Of a stretch of 64,000 nucleotides of DNA, positions 11,701-22,880 are shown piece by piece. This DNA is from Diploscapter coronatus (taxonomy: Eukaryota; Nematoda; Chromadorea; Rhabditida; Rhabditidae), in assembly GCA_964036155.1 (NCBI GenBank), contig OZ038422.1, positions 1,612,001-1,676,000 on the forward strand. Reading direction: 5' to 3'. Position 1 is the first letter of the stretch. Each line of letters opens with the position of its first letter. The notes beneath the pieces were generated by a model, which did not search any database, had not been told where the DNA came from, and saw only the letters and a program-made list of their open reading frames with translations. The position numbers and the translations under genes were made by a program.

Positions 11701-13606
11701 TTTAGAGGAATAAAGGAAGTTAAGCCTTATTGAGGAAAAAGCGAATTGAAGAGGGAGGACTCGAGACTCGGGATTCAGGAATTCCGACAATGGGTCACAT
11801 TCCTGGAAATGAATTCCGCAAAAACGCGGCATTTAGATCAACTCATATTAAGTTTTGCAAATATTTAGTTCAAAATTGGCATAATTTGAGGTTTGAATAT
11901 GCTAATTTTATAAGATTCCAAAATAAATATTTGATCATTCTATCAATTAATTTAATTGAAAATTAATATATCGTTGAATTTAGATGCGATATTATTATAA
12001 ATTTTCACGAGTTATTAAATATCAAGAGCAGCATACACTGATTTTAAATGCTATTTTAAGATAGCCTCATCATAGCCTTTATTAAATGACAATATATATT
12101 TCATGTGTTTGCAGGAGTATGGCTTTGACATGACTCTATTGCTTAAGTAAAACCTAGAAAAATTGGAGAATAAATCAAACGCAAAGGTGGCCTGTTGGTT
12201 AGTGAACTTAAAGGGGGAAGGGATGAAAATCGAGAAGGAAAGGAAACTGCAAATGACAGCTCGATTTAAAGGACCAGAAAGGGGGGAATACACGAAGAAG
12301 GAAATCACAGAACATTAAATAGTAAGTGGATCCGAATGTATGTATATTGATGCGTTCAAGGAATTGTCAGTGGATAAATGTTCTAGGAATTTCGAAATTA
12401 GCATGAAAAAATAAATATTATGCTAATTTTCGCATTAAATAGCTTATTGAATTATTCAGTATTATTAATATTTCTTCAAAACTATTTGAGTCTACACAAT
12501 TCGATACTATTTTATGGGCGGGGGTCTTCTATTTATCCCTATTTTAAAAGGGCGAGAAATATCACGCTCACAAAATTCTGCAGATTGCATAATTTCGCCT
12601 ATCTCAGAAATCGCGATAGCTTGATCGTTTTGAGAGTTCTCTAACTTCAACATATATTTTTATCCCAAATTTTACAAAAATAGCTGAAGAAAGGTAAATA
12701 TTAGAAGATGTAATATGCGCTTAGAACGGATTATTGCATCCTTCAGGATAAACCCATAAAAGGAAGCATTTTTAACAAGAAGAGAAAAAAAATCTTGCTA
12801 ATTTTTCGTGCGTAATATTTCATTTGAGGTGCGGAAATAGACCAGTAAATGAGCAAACGTTAATCCCTCTGCATTGCACGACTCACAATCAGGCAATTAC
12901 CAAATGGTGGAGTTTTATAGCTAGCGATAAACAAGAGGGTGAATTTTGAAAGAATTAGTATGGAAAAATATACTCCGCCATATAGTAATTGTCCCCACCC
13001 AACTCACCATTTAGCACATAGACGGTGAAGAGCGGAAAGCCTTCGATCCCAATTATAAGGTCGGAGAAGGCCAGCGAGACGATGTAACGGTTACTCACCT
13101 GCAATTTTTGTCAATAAAATATTAGAAGTTGGTGAGAAAGTTCTGTCATATTCAACTGTTGTTTACAACTAGTCTACTCCCGTGCTTATTCAAATTAGAT
13201 TCAAATGAAGCTTGGCTATTTTGCACACATCGCCAAGATAAAGTACACCTCACTAACTTCATCAGGATCGTTCTTCGCTTTGTGATGAATAAGGGAAATC
13301 AAGAAAATGCGAATTTCTACAGAACTTTCTTACCAACCTATTGAAGGCACAAGTCTTCCATTAGAAATAAAAAAAACTACAAGACCTGTTTGCTAATATT
13401 CCGTTCCAATTTGTAAGCGGCTATAACCATCGCATTGCCTATGATTGTCTCCAGACTCAGTACAATTATCACCAGCCAAACGATGATCTGCAAATAATGG
13501 ATTCCAACGCTCTAAATCATAAGTGCGGCTGTAAAACCTGGACGATGACACTGTAGGGCGAGTTCCAGCTCGTGTCCGCTATCGATGACGCGTTGTGAGG
13601 AATCAT
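5777..13606 (-). CDS. gar-3: Muscarinic acetylcholine receptor (GAR-3 type GPCR)
   Basis: Predicted 679-aa seven-TM acetylcholine receptor of the plasma membrane. Exons (minus): 13538-13606, 13386-13487, 13008-13098, 11310-11426, 11125-11263, 10331-10389, 10230-10285, 10089-10184, 9121-9371, 8474-8635, 8331-8426, 8163-8289, 7297-7421, 6933-7109, 6504-6641, 5997-6054, 5777-5953; every junction is phase-consistent. Visible: TM1 with GNAMV, TM2 with SLAFSDLIIG, TM3 with LDYTLCLVSILTVLLITADRY (D122-R123-Y124), TM4 HTAKYLKWQSPSKTQ, TM5 YYWTTLIAMLILYK, a third intracellular loop of about 390 residues (212-600) rich in Ser, Gln and basic residues, TM6 FAILWSPYYIM, and TM7 with NPFAY (652-656). TM3, the TM3-TM4 segment and the start of the loop closely match C. 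elegans GAR-3 as I remember it, more than GAR-1/2, so the symbol is likely but inferred. Length is close to that family. Several introns carry MITE-like repeats. Confidence 0.93.
6431..6470. repeat. Dispersed short repeat with CACTTTGCACGCC core
   Basis: The stretch CACTTTGCACGCCCCTCCC followed by AGATTTGGGCATCAA recurs almost unchanged at 35980-36020. Here it lies in an intron of the receptor gene. Nature unknown. Confidence 0.55.
6873..6892. repeat. TA microsatellite
   Basis: About nine TA dinucleotides followed by a T run, in the intron before the receptor exon at 6504-6641. Confidence 0.9.
7440..7542. repeat. Inverted repeat, family B (CTGTATTTACAGACG), intronic copy
   Basis: Termini are CCCTCTGTGATTTACAGACG and CGTCTGTAAATGCAGGG; the inner sequence is pyrimidine-rich. 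Related copies lie at 57495-57579 and 62491-62582. Here it sits in the receptor intron between exons 7297-7421 and 8163-8289. Confidence 0.8.
8940..9036. repeat. Inverted repeat with CGCAGCTTCGTA arms
   Basis: Arms CGCAGCTTCGTA (about 8944) and TACGAAGCTGCG (about 9018). The internal sequence resembles the elements near 23766, 24566 and 48311, which share a CCATA/GTTAAG-like block and GGTATCTTTTCC-like motifs. Located in a receptor intron. Confidence 0.65.
10662..10797. repeat. MITE-like element, family C, copy 1
   Basis: Terminal inverted repeats TATTGATTGGAGAGAACG and TCTCTCCAATCAATGATA bound 136 bp. The interior carries TTTCTCTTC and ACTCATTATTTCG blocks shared with copy 2 at 16916-17063. 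No coding capacity. It lies in a receptor intron. Confidence 0.85.
12892..12993. repeat. MITE-like element, family D, copy 1
   Basis: Inverted termini GGCAATTACCAAATGGTGGAG and CTCCGCCATATAGTAATTGTCC. A second copy is at 25161-25265. This copy lies in the receptor intron and ends 15 bases from the exon edge at 13008. Confidence 0.85.
13129..13338. repeat. Inverted repeat filling a receptor intron
   Basis: Arms TTGGTGAGAAAGTTCTGT and ACAGAACTTTCTTACCAA bound about 210 bp. It occupies most of the intron between the TM1 and TM2 exons (13099-13385). No second copy seen here. Confidence 0.8.
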
Positions 13607-13670
13607 TTCAAAATTTCCCAATCAAATTAGCATAGAAAATTCTCCAGAAAAAATAGTGGCGACAAAATCT

Positions 13671-13861
13671 AGGGAGCACTCTCGTTAGACGAAAATAAAT
13701 TTTAGGATAATAGGTCGCGAAACGAAATCATAATTATGGAGTCCGCTGTGCGCAAACGTGACTTTTTATAATGGAATGTTAGGGGTGGAAATTTATTGCG
13801 AGAAAATACTGAGGGCAGATCGCAGGCGGTTGGTTTCTGGTGACTGTCCTCTCTAGGTCTG
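13671..13861. repeat. Diverged member of the AGGGAGCATTTTCGTC repeat family
   Basis: Left end AGGGAGCACTCTCGTTAGACG plus GAAAATAAA, right end GACTGTCCTCTCTAGGTCT. Compact relatives lie at 36499-36580 and 51654-51735. It begins close to the receptor start codon region. Confidence 0.55.
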
Positions 13862-16800
13862 GGAACATAGAATATTTCCGAACCTAGTGACGACGAAATT
13901 GAACATATCCGACTCGAAACTCGACATTTTTGGATATGGAGGGCGGAAAATGATACAAAATTGAAAGCCTTAGGGATATTGGTGGCTATGCTAGAATGTT
14001 AGGACTATGGGATGAGCCAGGCAGCACAATTTGGGACCGAGCGGGAGGAGCGCTCGCATAAAATGCATGAAATGCAGTCAAAACGAGTAAGGGTAAGCCA
14101 TATAAAAAGTAGCTTAGAGGGATAACTCTATCAGAGGGGGAGAGAGAGATGGCAGAGAGGAAGAGACAAAGCGAACTCACACTCACAACTTTCTGCAGTC
14201 CTGACAATGCATAGGGATGCAACACATTGCAGGCTGGCAAATCCACTCCCACTCGCTAAATTTCCGGCATCAGCTGAAGAAACACCTTATGAAGAGGGAT
14301 TAGCATTAGGATTTTGCGCGAAATTGATTCAATACTATGTTAAGTATTGTTGTATCTCAGGCATTTTTTTTTCTCTATGCCTCATCATGTGAACAGAAAC
14401 TATACATTATCAAATAAGTTTTAACGCAAAGCCCTGATTGTTATTCGAAATGATGAAAGAACTGGGGATCGATCCACTTATTATAGATTTGATTAAAAAT
14501 GCTATGTCTGAGAAACTACATAAGAAACCAAGCATTCATTACTTTAGAAAGAGAGACTTAATTTATGCAAAATGAATGTATGCCTCTCCGCTCTCTCCAG
14601 ATCTCTTATTTGTCTGATATTCCAGAAACTCTCGTAGACGGTGAAATTTCGCGAAACATTATCTTCTCGTTATTATAGCGTAATGCAAATATCACTTACA
14701 CAGCAAGAAAGCTATGATATGAAACATGCAAAACTGTAAATGAATATTTTAGAATTTGAACTTCTATTTTTGGAGAATTATAAAAATTGGCTGTCAGATT
14801 CGAATTGAAAATTGAGCTACTCGGAAAAAATGAGATGTAAAGTTTGAAGATGAGCATAAATAGGCAGGCATGAACTGAAGGCAAAACGCAGAGCCCCTTG
14901 AAATTCGACGAGATCAGACTAAAATTAAAGACGGCAAATATTGACTACACTAAAATGTGTAGTTATTGGTAAAGGATAAATCTGATAAAGAACGATAATC
15001 TTAAAATGAATCAGAAAGACAATGATGCAGTGGGAAAGAGGCAAAAGGATAAAACTGGATATATTAAAAGGGAAGATAAAGCTCATGAGCTCCCCTTATT
15101 GAATCACGCCTAATCGGGAACATTTCTGATATACGACAAACGCTAAAGAAGCCCTGCGATAAAAATACACTCAAATGATAAATTGTAGTGGGATTTTGTT
15201 ATTGGAGCAGATTTACTAATATTTAGTACAGCGAAACTTCCTTAGAGAGGAGAAAATGTATGCAAGACAAGTTGTAAATGAAATGCGATAGGGCTGGAAG
15301 GACGGACAAGCAGAAAAAGAGGGGAGGGAGGGAGGAGGTTTCCATAAATGTCAATGAAGGAAAATGGAAGATTAGGAAAACACAGATTTTCGAAAGTTCA
15401 TCTACATACTTTAAAAATATTAGAAATAATATAGTTTTTTTTTTTTTAATTTTGGAAGATTTTAAAAATAACTAGCCTGAGGAATGGTACAAGACAGAAA
15501 AAAATGATGTGCAGCTATGGGCAGTACTACTTTTTCAATTTCCCTAAAATGATATCGATAAAAATGACCTTTTCAGTAAGCTCTTCAAAGCATGGATTGC
15601 CTTGTACTGAAACGGGATGCGGGAAGGGGGAATATATATGAAATAATCGAGTTAACCACGGAGGGGACAAAGCAAAGGAACGCGCACAGCACACAGATGT
15701 GTAAGACAGGGCAGATTTGAGGGATTCGAGTGAATAAAGCCTGGATATGGGCATAGGGAACATATAGGAATGGCTGCCGGGCTGAATTCAGCCCCTGAGA
15801 AACAGCAGATATGTTTCTTCTCACATAATTTACGCATTTGGATCACGAACCCCAGCAGTTATTTTATTCGCTAGCAAAAGCAAGAGAAGTTTATTAAAAG
15901 TCCACCAGAGCTAAGGAGCATTTGAGTCTGGATTTAAAAATATACGGGAGGTAGGTTGTAGGCGTGAAATTTACGTTATGGCTTCATTGTGAGTGGTTTT
16001 TTTTTTTTTAAATCCAAGCATAGAAATGCAAAATTGTGAAGGAATTATTACAGATGATATATCGCACGACCATTCTGATTTAAGTCCAGGATTGTCGGCA
16101 AAGAACTCGCTGATGAATGTTTATAAACACTCATCACATGATAAAGCATGGGAAGGACAAAATTGGTTATAATATTGAGCACGTTATACCAGATAAAGAT
16201 TTACACTCTGCCGAAGGCCCTGCTTAAGTCTTCCCTAGGTCTGGAGTTCACAAAACACGAGCCACAAAAATCGCATTCGAAAAAGAGAATTTGTAATTAA
16301 TTGAATTTTGAATCTGACATATGATGAAAATAAGGGGGACTTTATTTAAATCATATTAGTACTAACATTCCGAGAGGTAGTCTGCTTAGATAGAGAAAAC
16401 GCGAAATTCAACCAGAGATCTGCGAAGAGGAGAACACAAATCACGAAAATACTTAACCCAGGCTCAGGAAAGGGGAACGGATGAAGTATGGGTTGGGGGT
16501 GGAGGGCTAAGTTCCACCCTCTCAGCCAGGAAAACGCACATCTATCTTATGATTCCAAGATTCTTTTTCATGAGCGCCTGAAGAAGTCTCAAATCTGTCG
16601 TTGACAAGTCAAGAAGTCTCGAGTTAGAAAATGTGAATTGCGTAGATGGGTTGGAATTCCCTGGTGAATTGTGCGAAGATTGGCAGAATTAAGCGGAAAA
16701 TAGCGCGAAATGAACTGGTTCTTGACAAACGAAGAGAAAATGAGAATATTTATGTTTGCCGCTAATTTTATAGACAAGACTGTATTTATCACTACTTTTA

Positions 16801-16915
16801 ATGAAAGAAAGTCGTGAGCTTTTCAAAACCAAAGAGTGAAAATTAATTGTATTTGCCATTGTTTTCAAGATATAAGTGATCTTCATAGTTTGAACGATTG
16901 CGAAAAGTCGAGCAT

Positions 16916-17063
16916 TATTGATTGGAGAGAACGCGTCGATATCCAAAATTACACACTATTCGTCTCTCGTTTCTCTTCGACGTGACTCACTATTTCGTAT
17001 CCTCCAGATTCGATTTCTAACTGGCTGAATGAATACCGAGACTTCGCTCTCCAACCAACAATA
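16916..17063. repeat. MITE-like element, family C, copy 2
   Basis: Same left terminus (TATTGATTGGAGAGAACGCG) and interior blocks as 10662-10797. The right terminus is diverged (CTCTCCAACCAACAATA). Confidence 0.8.
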
Positions 17064-18932
17064 CCCACAGAAGAAAGCATAATTTACAAGTTAGGTAAAA
17101 TGTAGGGGGTGGCCTTGTCTGAGGAGATTTCCAGGCCCATATTTCTGCGAGAGACTTGGATTCGTCGCTTACCGATAGGGCCGCTCTTTCTCTCTGTGTG
17201 CGCGACAATCGTTTTCTGCTTGACGGAACACGAAATGGGAAGCCAGGCAAATGGAGCTCGTAGTCTAAGATGAAGCTGGAGGGAGAAACCAGCAGCCGAA
17301 ACACCGCAAATGGAGAATCAAAGTGAGGGGGGAAAGACGAAGGGAGATGAAAGGGGGAAAATGGGCCAGAAGAATTGCTGATGCCATATTCGAGAATCGC
17401 GGCGTAGAGAGGCACAGGTAGACACTACTTATCCCTGAGGATATCTGAGGATATTTTGGGGATTTCCGAAATCTCGTAGAAAAATCTAGAGTAAATTAGA
17501 AACATCGGTCCTCTGCAGTTCCCATTCTCTTTCTTTTCCGTGCTATTTTTCAAAAAAAAAAAAGAATGAGAACTATGATGGTCAGAAATATCGATACAAT
17601 TTGGATCGATATATCGCGTTCATGATTAAACGCGAAGCACAATGTGAAGGTTTTTCTTCCAAATCGATGTCGCAATATTATATGGTTACCGAAAATTGTT
17701 GCGTAACTAGAAATATCGTTAAATTCTCGAGACAGTCTTGTATTCACGATAAAAATGATGAATTCAAGATAAGGAACATTTAACGGTGTTTCTATGCTAC
17801 CGAAAATTACTGTGTTTAGTTTTGTCTTCACTTCAAAAGAACACTCTGGAATCGAGTCAGTCATGCAAATATGGACTGAGAAAGAGTGCAGTTTCGATTT
17901 CAAACCCCCCTACAAAAAAGCAAGTCAAACAAACGTGTCAAGTGATTTTCGTGCTTCCGGAGAAATACTCGAAACGAGCAAAATTCAGATTCGTTTTATT
18001 GAACGTTTCAGACGAAATTAATTGAATTGAAGTAGCCTGTCTAAAAACGAAATGTAGCAAATTGATAAGCGTAGAATTTCGATTTTCGATAATTTCTTGT
18101 CGACGGGTAGAGTAGGTAGGAGGCTTCTTAGCTCAGCGAATGCAGTATTGAACGACTCAACCCGGATGCTGCAATGTCTGAGTCCGAATTAATAACTAAC
18201 GAATCACGTAAATCTGCACTTAACTTCAAATATGCTCTAATAGTAACATAAAGCGAAAATTTACCATTGAAACACGTTTCAAGTCAAGTCCAGATTTACA
18301 CATTTCAATTTCAAATTCACCGCTCCCTCGTCGCATGCAGATTCCTGTATTTGGGAGTGGCTCGGCGTCTTTTCCTCCTCTCCGCTTTCGTCAATCTCCT
18401 GTACTCCTTCTCATCGAAATCATACGTCAAGTATGCTAATTTATCCGAAAAATTCATCTCGAATACGAAAATAATAGCAAGGATTTTAGAAATGTGAAGT
18501 CCAGTTTTCGGCGAATAAGAGAGCCAAACCCAGAGCTTCCTCTCGAGCTTTATTGCTCATCCCGCTAATTACATCATCAAATTCCTTTCATCCAGCGACA
18601 CCCAGCCCATATGGGACAATAAAGAGTTCCCATTCCAACGCATTTCAGGAAAATATCGAATATACAATGTTTAAAATACATATATAAAGAAAGGAATTAT
18701 AAATATCATTACCTAGCTTGACGTATTAAAAAAACATTTTTAATAACTATTTAGACAAAGAAAATGGACCCATTATTCATATCGTGACTAAGATCATCAA
18801 TAGAACCCTATTCATTTCCTCTTCTCGCTTCAATAGAACCCTAGACAATAGTGAAATATGTCTTCTATGATTTATTGATTAATTTATTATATTTGAGATT
18901 TTTAGGTAAAATAACTTAAATTTAGATAAGAA

Positions 18933-20202
18933 ATGGAAAATCCAGTAATGGTCAACAAAAATAGCGATTCATTTGTGAGGATTCTACACAATCGAATGCT
19001 GCAGATTATTTTGTTGATATTGTGCGTCGGCAAAATTGTATTCGCCTCGTTTGTTTTCCTGACTCATTTACAATTGGCTAACGAACTTATCGTTACCGGG
19101 GATATAGTTTTTGAGGTAAATCCAGTGTCCGTGGGAATCCACGAAACTCTCGGGACCCTTCTTATAGGAACCTCCTAGCGGAAACAAGGTTTCGGAGGTT
19201 CCGAGAGTTTCGTGGATCCGAACACAAACCTAGACAGACCTTAAGCCAGATCGTTCGAGCGTACACCCCCTCCTAAACCAAAATATTCTGCCAAAGTTTC
19301 GTGGCGCGTACCCCTCCCCCATAATTTTTCTTACTGGCTGAAGGTATGCCTAGGCATGAGTGAATCTAACACATTAGAATCCCCTATCTTTTATGTGATT
19401 GATCTTCCAATTTAAACGAGTCTTCTATTTTCAGGTAATAGTCTTCATATTCGGCTTCGTCTTTATTATTTTCAACAATCAACACACAATTCTGCTTCTA
19501 GTCTTCCTCTACGCCGGGTCAATTCTAAATGAAATTCTGGGAATTACATTTTCGACGAAGAGCAAGCATATCAGGGACTACAACTTCATGATCAGTCTGT
19601 GTCTGTTTGAGCTCATTGGTAAGCAAACTATAGAATCGTTTTGCCTAAATGGAGTAAAAGTGAAGACGGATCCCGAAAATTGAAACTGACTTTGTTTATC
19701 AGGTATAATTTTCCAATGAATTCCATCTGTTTTAGTCTCAGCATTAATCTGCCTATTCGCCCTCCAGCATCACAGGAATCTATCCAAAGTGTGGAGAATT
19801 ATGTAAATCTCACAATAGCTCTTTTTTCTTTGCTGTTTTATTTATGGATTTCGTGTATGAATGAAAGCTATATACGTAGTAGAAATGAATTGAAAAGTGC
19901 CTGTATAACATGCGCAATTTGTAAGCGTGAAATGCCTTGAAGTGAAAGAACCATGACTCAACACTATCTTGAACAGAAGTTTGAAGCAAAGAAAGCCTCC
20001 CAAATTCGAAAACAGGATCATTCTAGCCAATGCGCTGCCGACCAATACAGCCTACTCTCGTATTTCGAGTAAGTATACCTTTATTAAATAAAAATCGGCA
20101 TTCTTTATAGAATACGAAATATTAGGGAAAATAATATTTGTCACTCTTTTTCACTATCATACCATAATCTATTTAGTATATGTGCCGATGGGCTTCCTGT
20201 AA
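18933..20202 (+). CDS. Four-transmembrane protein A, unknown function
   Basis: Predicted 205-aa integral membrane protein. Exons: 18933-19115, 19435-19618, 19736-19802, 19977-20068, 20111-20202; phases agree and the chain ends in TAA. Four hydrophobic segments are visible: LQIILLILCVGKIVFASFVF (about 23-42), VIVFIFGFVFIIF (62-74), TILLLVFLYAGSILNEI (79-95) and CLFELIVSALICLFAL (about 115-130). A basic tail and a last weakly hydrophobic stretch (IIYLVYVP) follow. No domain is recognised. Intron 1 contains a family A palindrome at 19125-19225. The neighbouring gene at 20460 encodes a second small four-TM protein 257 bp downstream on the same strand, so the pair may be tandem paralogues or an operon. 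No AATAAA is seen just after the stop. The exon 3 and 4 acceptors are the least certain. Confidence 0.72.
19125..19225. repeat. Palindromic repeat, family A, copy 2
   Basis: Arms ATCCACGAAACTCTCGGGAC and CCGAGAGTTTCGTGGAT, as at 2058-2169, with a shorter loop. It starts 10 bases into intron 1 of four-TM gene A. Confidence 0.85.
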
Positions 20203-20459
20203 AAGCGGTACACTAGCAAAATAGGGATAAGGGTAGTTCGGTGGGTCAGGCTAACTTTTCTAGAAATACTCTGCACACATGCTGCTCATCACTTTGAGCC
20301 CAGCACATAGCCTACCTTTCTCTACTCCTTTCCCTTGGATGCAGCCATATAGATTTGACAAGTGTACGGACTTTTACAAGAAGCCGTGTCGATGTAACTA
20401 TTGAATTGTTTTTGCGCCAGGTTAAAACAAAATCAATTTAGGAGGCAAAATGTTGTGGA

Positions 20460-21070
20460 ATGAAACCAAAAGCAATTCTACTGACATTATCGTTCATTTC
20501 ATCGATTTGCACGCTTGGACTCTACATTTATTTCCTATTTTGGGGACCGAGGAGAGGACTCGTGATTTTGTGGCTATCTTTCCAGGTAAATGGAATCGGA
20601 ATATCGTAAAAGTTCGCTTGAATTATAAGATTTCGATTTCTTTGATTGCATTCATTGGAGCTTGGCTGCACTGTAGATGGATGCTATGGCTGATAATGGT
20701 TGCATATGTAAGTGTCCAGTTCGAAAAATGTAATAATCTGAATAATTCATTTAGGCAGGTACAATGTGCGTTTACATCGTATTTACCATTTTAGCTCTGA
20801 CTTCATATTTCGGTAATTTTGCCAAGGAGAAATTAAAGATTTACTTAAAATTATAGACGAATTTTCCTCGAGCCAATATTATCAATATCTTTATACTTCG
20901 AGTGGAATTCAATTCCAACAGCATTGCTACTGGTTTGCTGGAGTTTTCGGTCTCGAAGCTTTCGGTAAAAACAGTCTAATTCTCAAAAATTACAAATTAC
21001 AAATTTTTAATTCTCAGAATCCTTCCTAATCTGTGCCATGGCGTTTATATGTCTGAGATCAAAAGTTTAA
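20460..21070 (+). CDS. Four-transmembrane protein B, unknown function
   Basis: Predicted 140-aa membrane protein. Exons: 20460-20585, 20630-20707, 20755-20812, 20857-20964, 21018-21070, all in phase, ending in TAA. Hydrophobic segments: AILLTLSFISSICTLGLYIY (5-24), LVILWLSFQISISLIAFIGA (34-53), GTMCVYIVFTILALTSYF (about 70-87) and ESFLICAMAFICL (about 124-136). A polar loop with Tyr, Gln and Cys lies between TM3 and TM4. The start is the first ATG in the hydrophobic frame. Upstream codons in this frame read EAKCCG, and an acceptor (AATTTAG) lies just before them, so either a trans-splice site or a missed 5' exon is possible. A short frame MQPYRFDKCTDFYKKPCR at about 20339 would suit, but its phase does not join. 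No family is recognised. Confidence 0.72.
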
Positions 21071-21119
21071 ATGTTGATATCTCCACATGTATTCTGTTTT
21101 GCCTAAATGTGTATATGAA

Positions 21120-21125
21120 AATAAA
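21120..21125 (+). terminator. AATAAA poly(A) signal of four-TM gene B
   Basis: AATAAA 50 bases after the stop codon at 21068-21070. Confidence 0.6.
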
Positions 21126-21500
21126 GACATTTCTTATAGTTTCAAATATCCGTTTTGAGTTTCATAGTTTCATTCACGGTGAATTGCGTTTTTCGCTTCA
21201 AATGAGCCCATCCTTTCGGGGCTTTCTAGACCCCGCCCCCTTATCTAACTTTTCATTGCGCCGCTTCTTTTGGGTGAAAATACTGAGAAATTACTCGAGA
21301 ACTCGAAATTCATCTCTTCCTTTTGACTCTAAATGCAATTATGAAGCAGCCCTGTTGGGCGCGGCGAGAAGTAGATATAAATCATTTCGCTCGTTTAGTT
21401 TCTGATTCCGAATTTAGATTTAGATATATAGTCTTGGAGCTGGTATCTTTTCAATTCAGATCTATAAGCTCTATACTAAGATAGATTTTTAAGGTAAATG

Positions 21501-21594
21501 CAGCCATTTGTATTCTACACCCACTTTTTGAGAGGAGAGTAGAGGGAAGAAGGTAGGGAAAAGAAAAAAGTGAGTCTGGAATACAAGAGGCCGT
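21501..21594. repeat. Inverted repeat, family E, copy 1
   Basis: Left arm TGTATTCTACACCCACTTTTT, right arm AAAAAAGTGAGTCTGGAATACA. A sharper relative with the same CACCCACTTTTT core lies at 52056-52138. Confidence 0.75.
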
Positions 21595-22586
21595 AAAATG
21601 TTATCTAAATGCTTCTTATCAACCTCTTTGTGCATGTTTTTTTAATAGAAAACAATTCCATACAGCCACCATCTTATATATGCAGTTAGTTCTAGTTTTA
21701 GTCTTAGATTAGATTCAATTTTGGAGCCGAGAATATTTTGAATTGTTCGGATTCCTCTTCCATTTTAGCCCATTCTTCAATTTCTCTATGCTCCCATTGT
21801 TTTCCCCTATCAGCTAATCGTTATCTCTGCATATCCTGCTATAGCCCTATCTCTCTATCACTGCCCTACCTGGTCTAAAGCTTAATCCTCCTCCCGTCTC
21901 TTTTGAATGCCCCTTCCTTTTCGGCTTTCCCTGCCTATGCCATTTCATTGCTGCTCCCTAATTAGTGCTCTTCATAACTCGTCGATCTGATAGGGCTTTT
22001 GGCCAAGTGGGAATCTCAGTCTGAAGAAAATTCGGTAATTCAGAGATTTTCGAACGGATATTTTGCATGCCCAGACAAGGGAATAGGCAATTTACCTAAA
22101 CTTTATCGCTTAAGAACAAAACACGGTGTTTTAGGATGACGTAATGCTGTGTCCAGGCACGATTTGCAAGCTGAAAAAACGCGAATCGCAGCGAGAATTC
22201 AATAAATGGTCAAAAGCTGCCATCACTTTCAAAGGTTAGATATATTTTAAAATCGAAGACTCCCCAGATTATTAAATAAAAGACTGGTATTATATTTCAA
22301 GATTCATAGTATAGCCCTCCATATTATCTCCACTATCAGCAATCATTTGCACTGGTCAGGCATTAGGATTCCTCATGTTTCTCATATATCTTATAATAGA
22401 AGTTCTTCTAAACCAAATAAAAGATCATGGCCTTGTATTTCAAGCCATTTGGTATATAGTCTTGTATATCCCCTTTATGACTAAGGTTTCAAATCGAGTT
22501 CCCTTTCCCACACTTCTCTAAGCACGTGCCCTGGGTTGTTTTCATGCTCCTCTCGCGAATTTTTGTATCCTTCGGCTCGAATTGTC

Positions 22587-22880
22587 GTAGGCCGATTCGC
22601 CCGACTCAAAAGAATTCAAAGCGCTGTGCCAAGCAAGCCAGGCAAATGGTTTGAAATATCTAGATTAATCCTCGCAATTTGTACGCCAAATAATTGTACC
22701 ATTCGCCCTATTTCTTTCTTGTTCTCATACTATTTCGCACAGAAATAAGGGCGAATTTTGCAAAATGGCAATACAAAGCAACCTGGAAAATGTAGGCCGA
22801 TTCGCACCGATTCAAAAGAATTCAAAGTCCTATGCAAAACAAATGGTTCGAGAAGCTATATTAATCCTCAATTTGTACGC
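22587..22880. repeat. Direct repeat pair, about 205 bp period
   Basis: Two copies (22587-22687 and 22792-22880) share GTAGGCCGATTCGC, AAAAGAATTCAAAG, GCAAATGGTT/ACAAATGGTT, ATTAATCCTC and AATTTGTACGC in the same order. The intervening DNA is unrelated. Unknown element. Confidence 0.7.

Larger units (their letters stand above)
13607..18932. other. Gene-free stretch between receptor and four-TM genes
   Basis: This is the shared upstream region of two divergent transcription units (receptor minus, four-TM genes plus). I see no exon chain on either strand. Open frames up to about 130 codons exist (for example minus 17017-17415) but are low-complexity with no consistent splice partners. It may hold 5' UTR exons or promoters. 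It contains repeats at 13671-13861 and 16916-17063. Confidence 0.55.

Noticed and set aside
17017..17415. 132-codon open frame on the minus strand
   Set aside because: Pro/Ser-rich, overlaps the end of a MITE-like element, has no splice partners and resembles no family. It is more likely chance or untranslated sequence.
18119..18190. tRNA-like sequence (TTAGCTCAGCGAATGC with a GAGTCCG-like B box)
   Set aside because: It has an A-box resemblance, but the acceptor stem does not pair, the B box is poor and no clear anticodon arm forms. At best a decayed tRNA fragment.
20339..20404. Upstream first exon of four-TM gene B (MQPYRFDKCTDFYKKPCR)
   Set aside because: It looks protein-like, but the only donor after it (GTAACT) joins in a phase that creates an immediate stop with the next acceptor.
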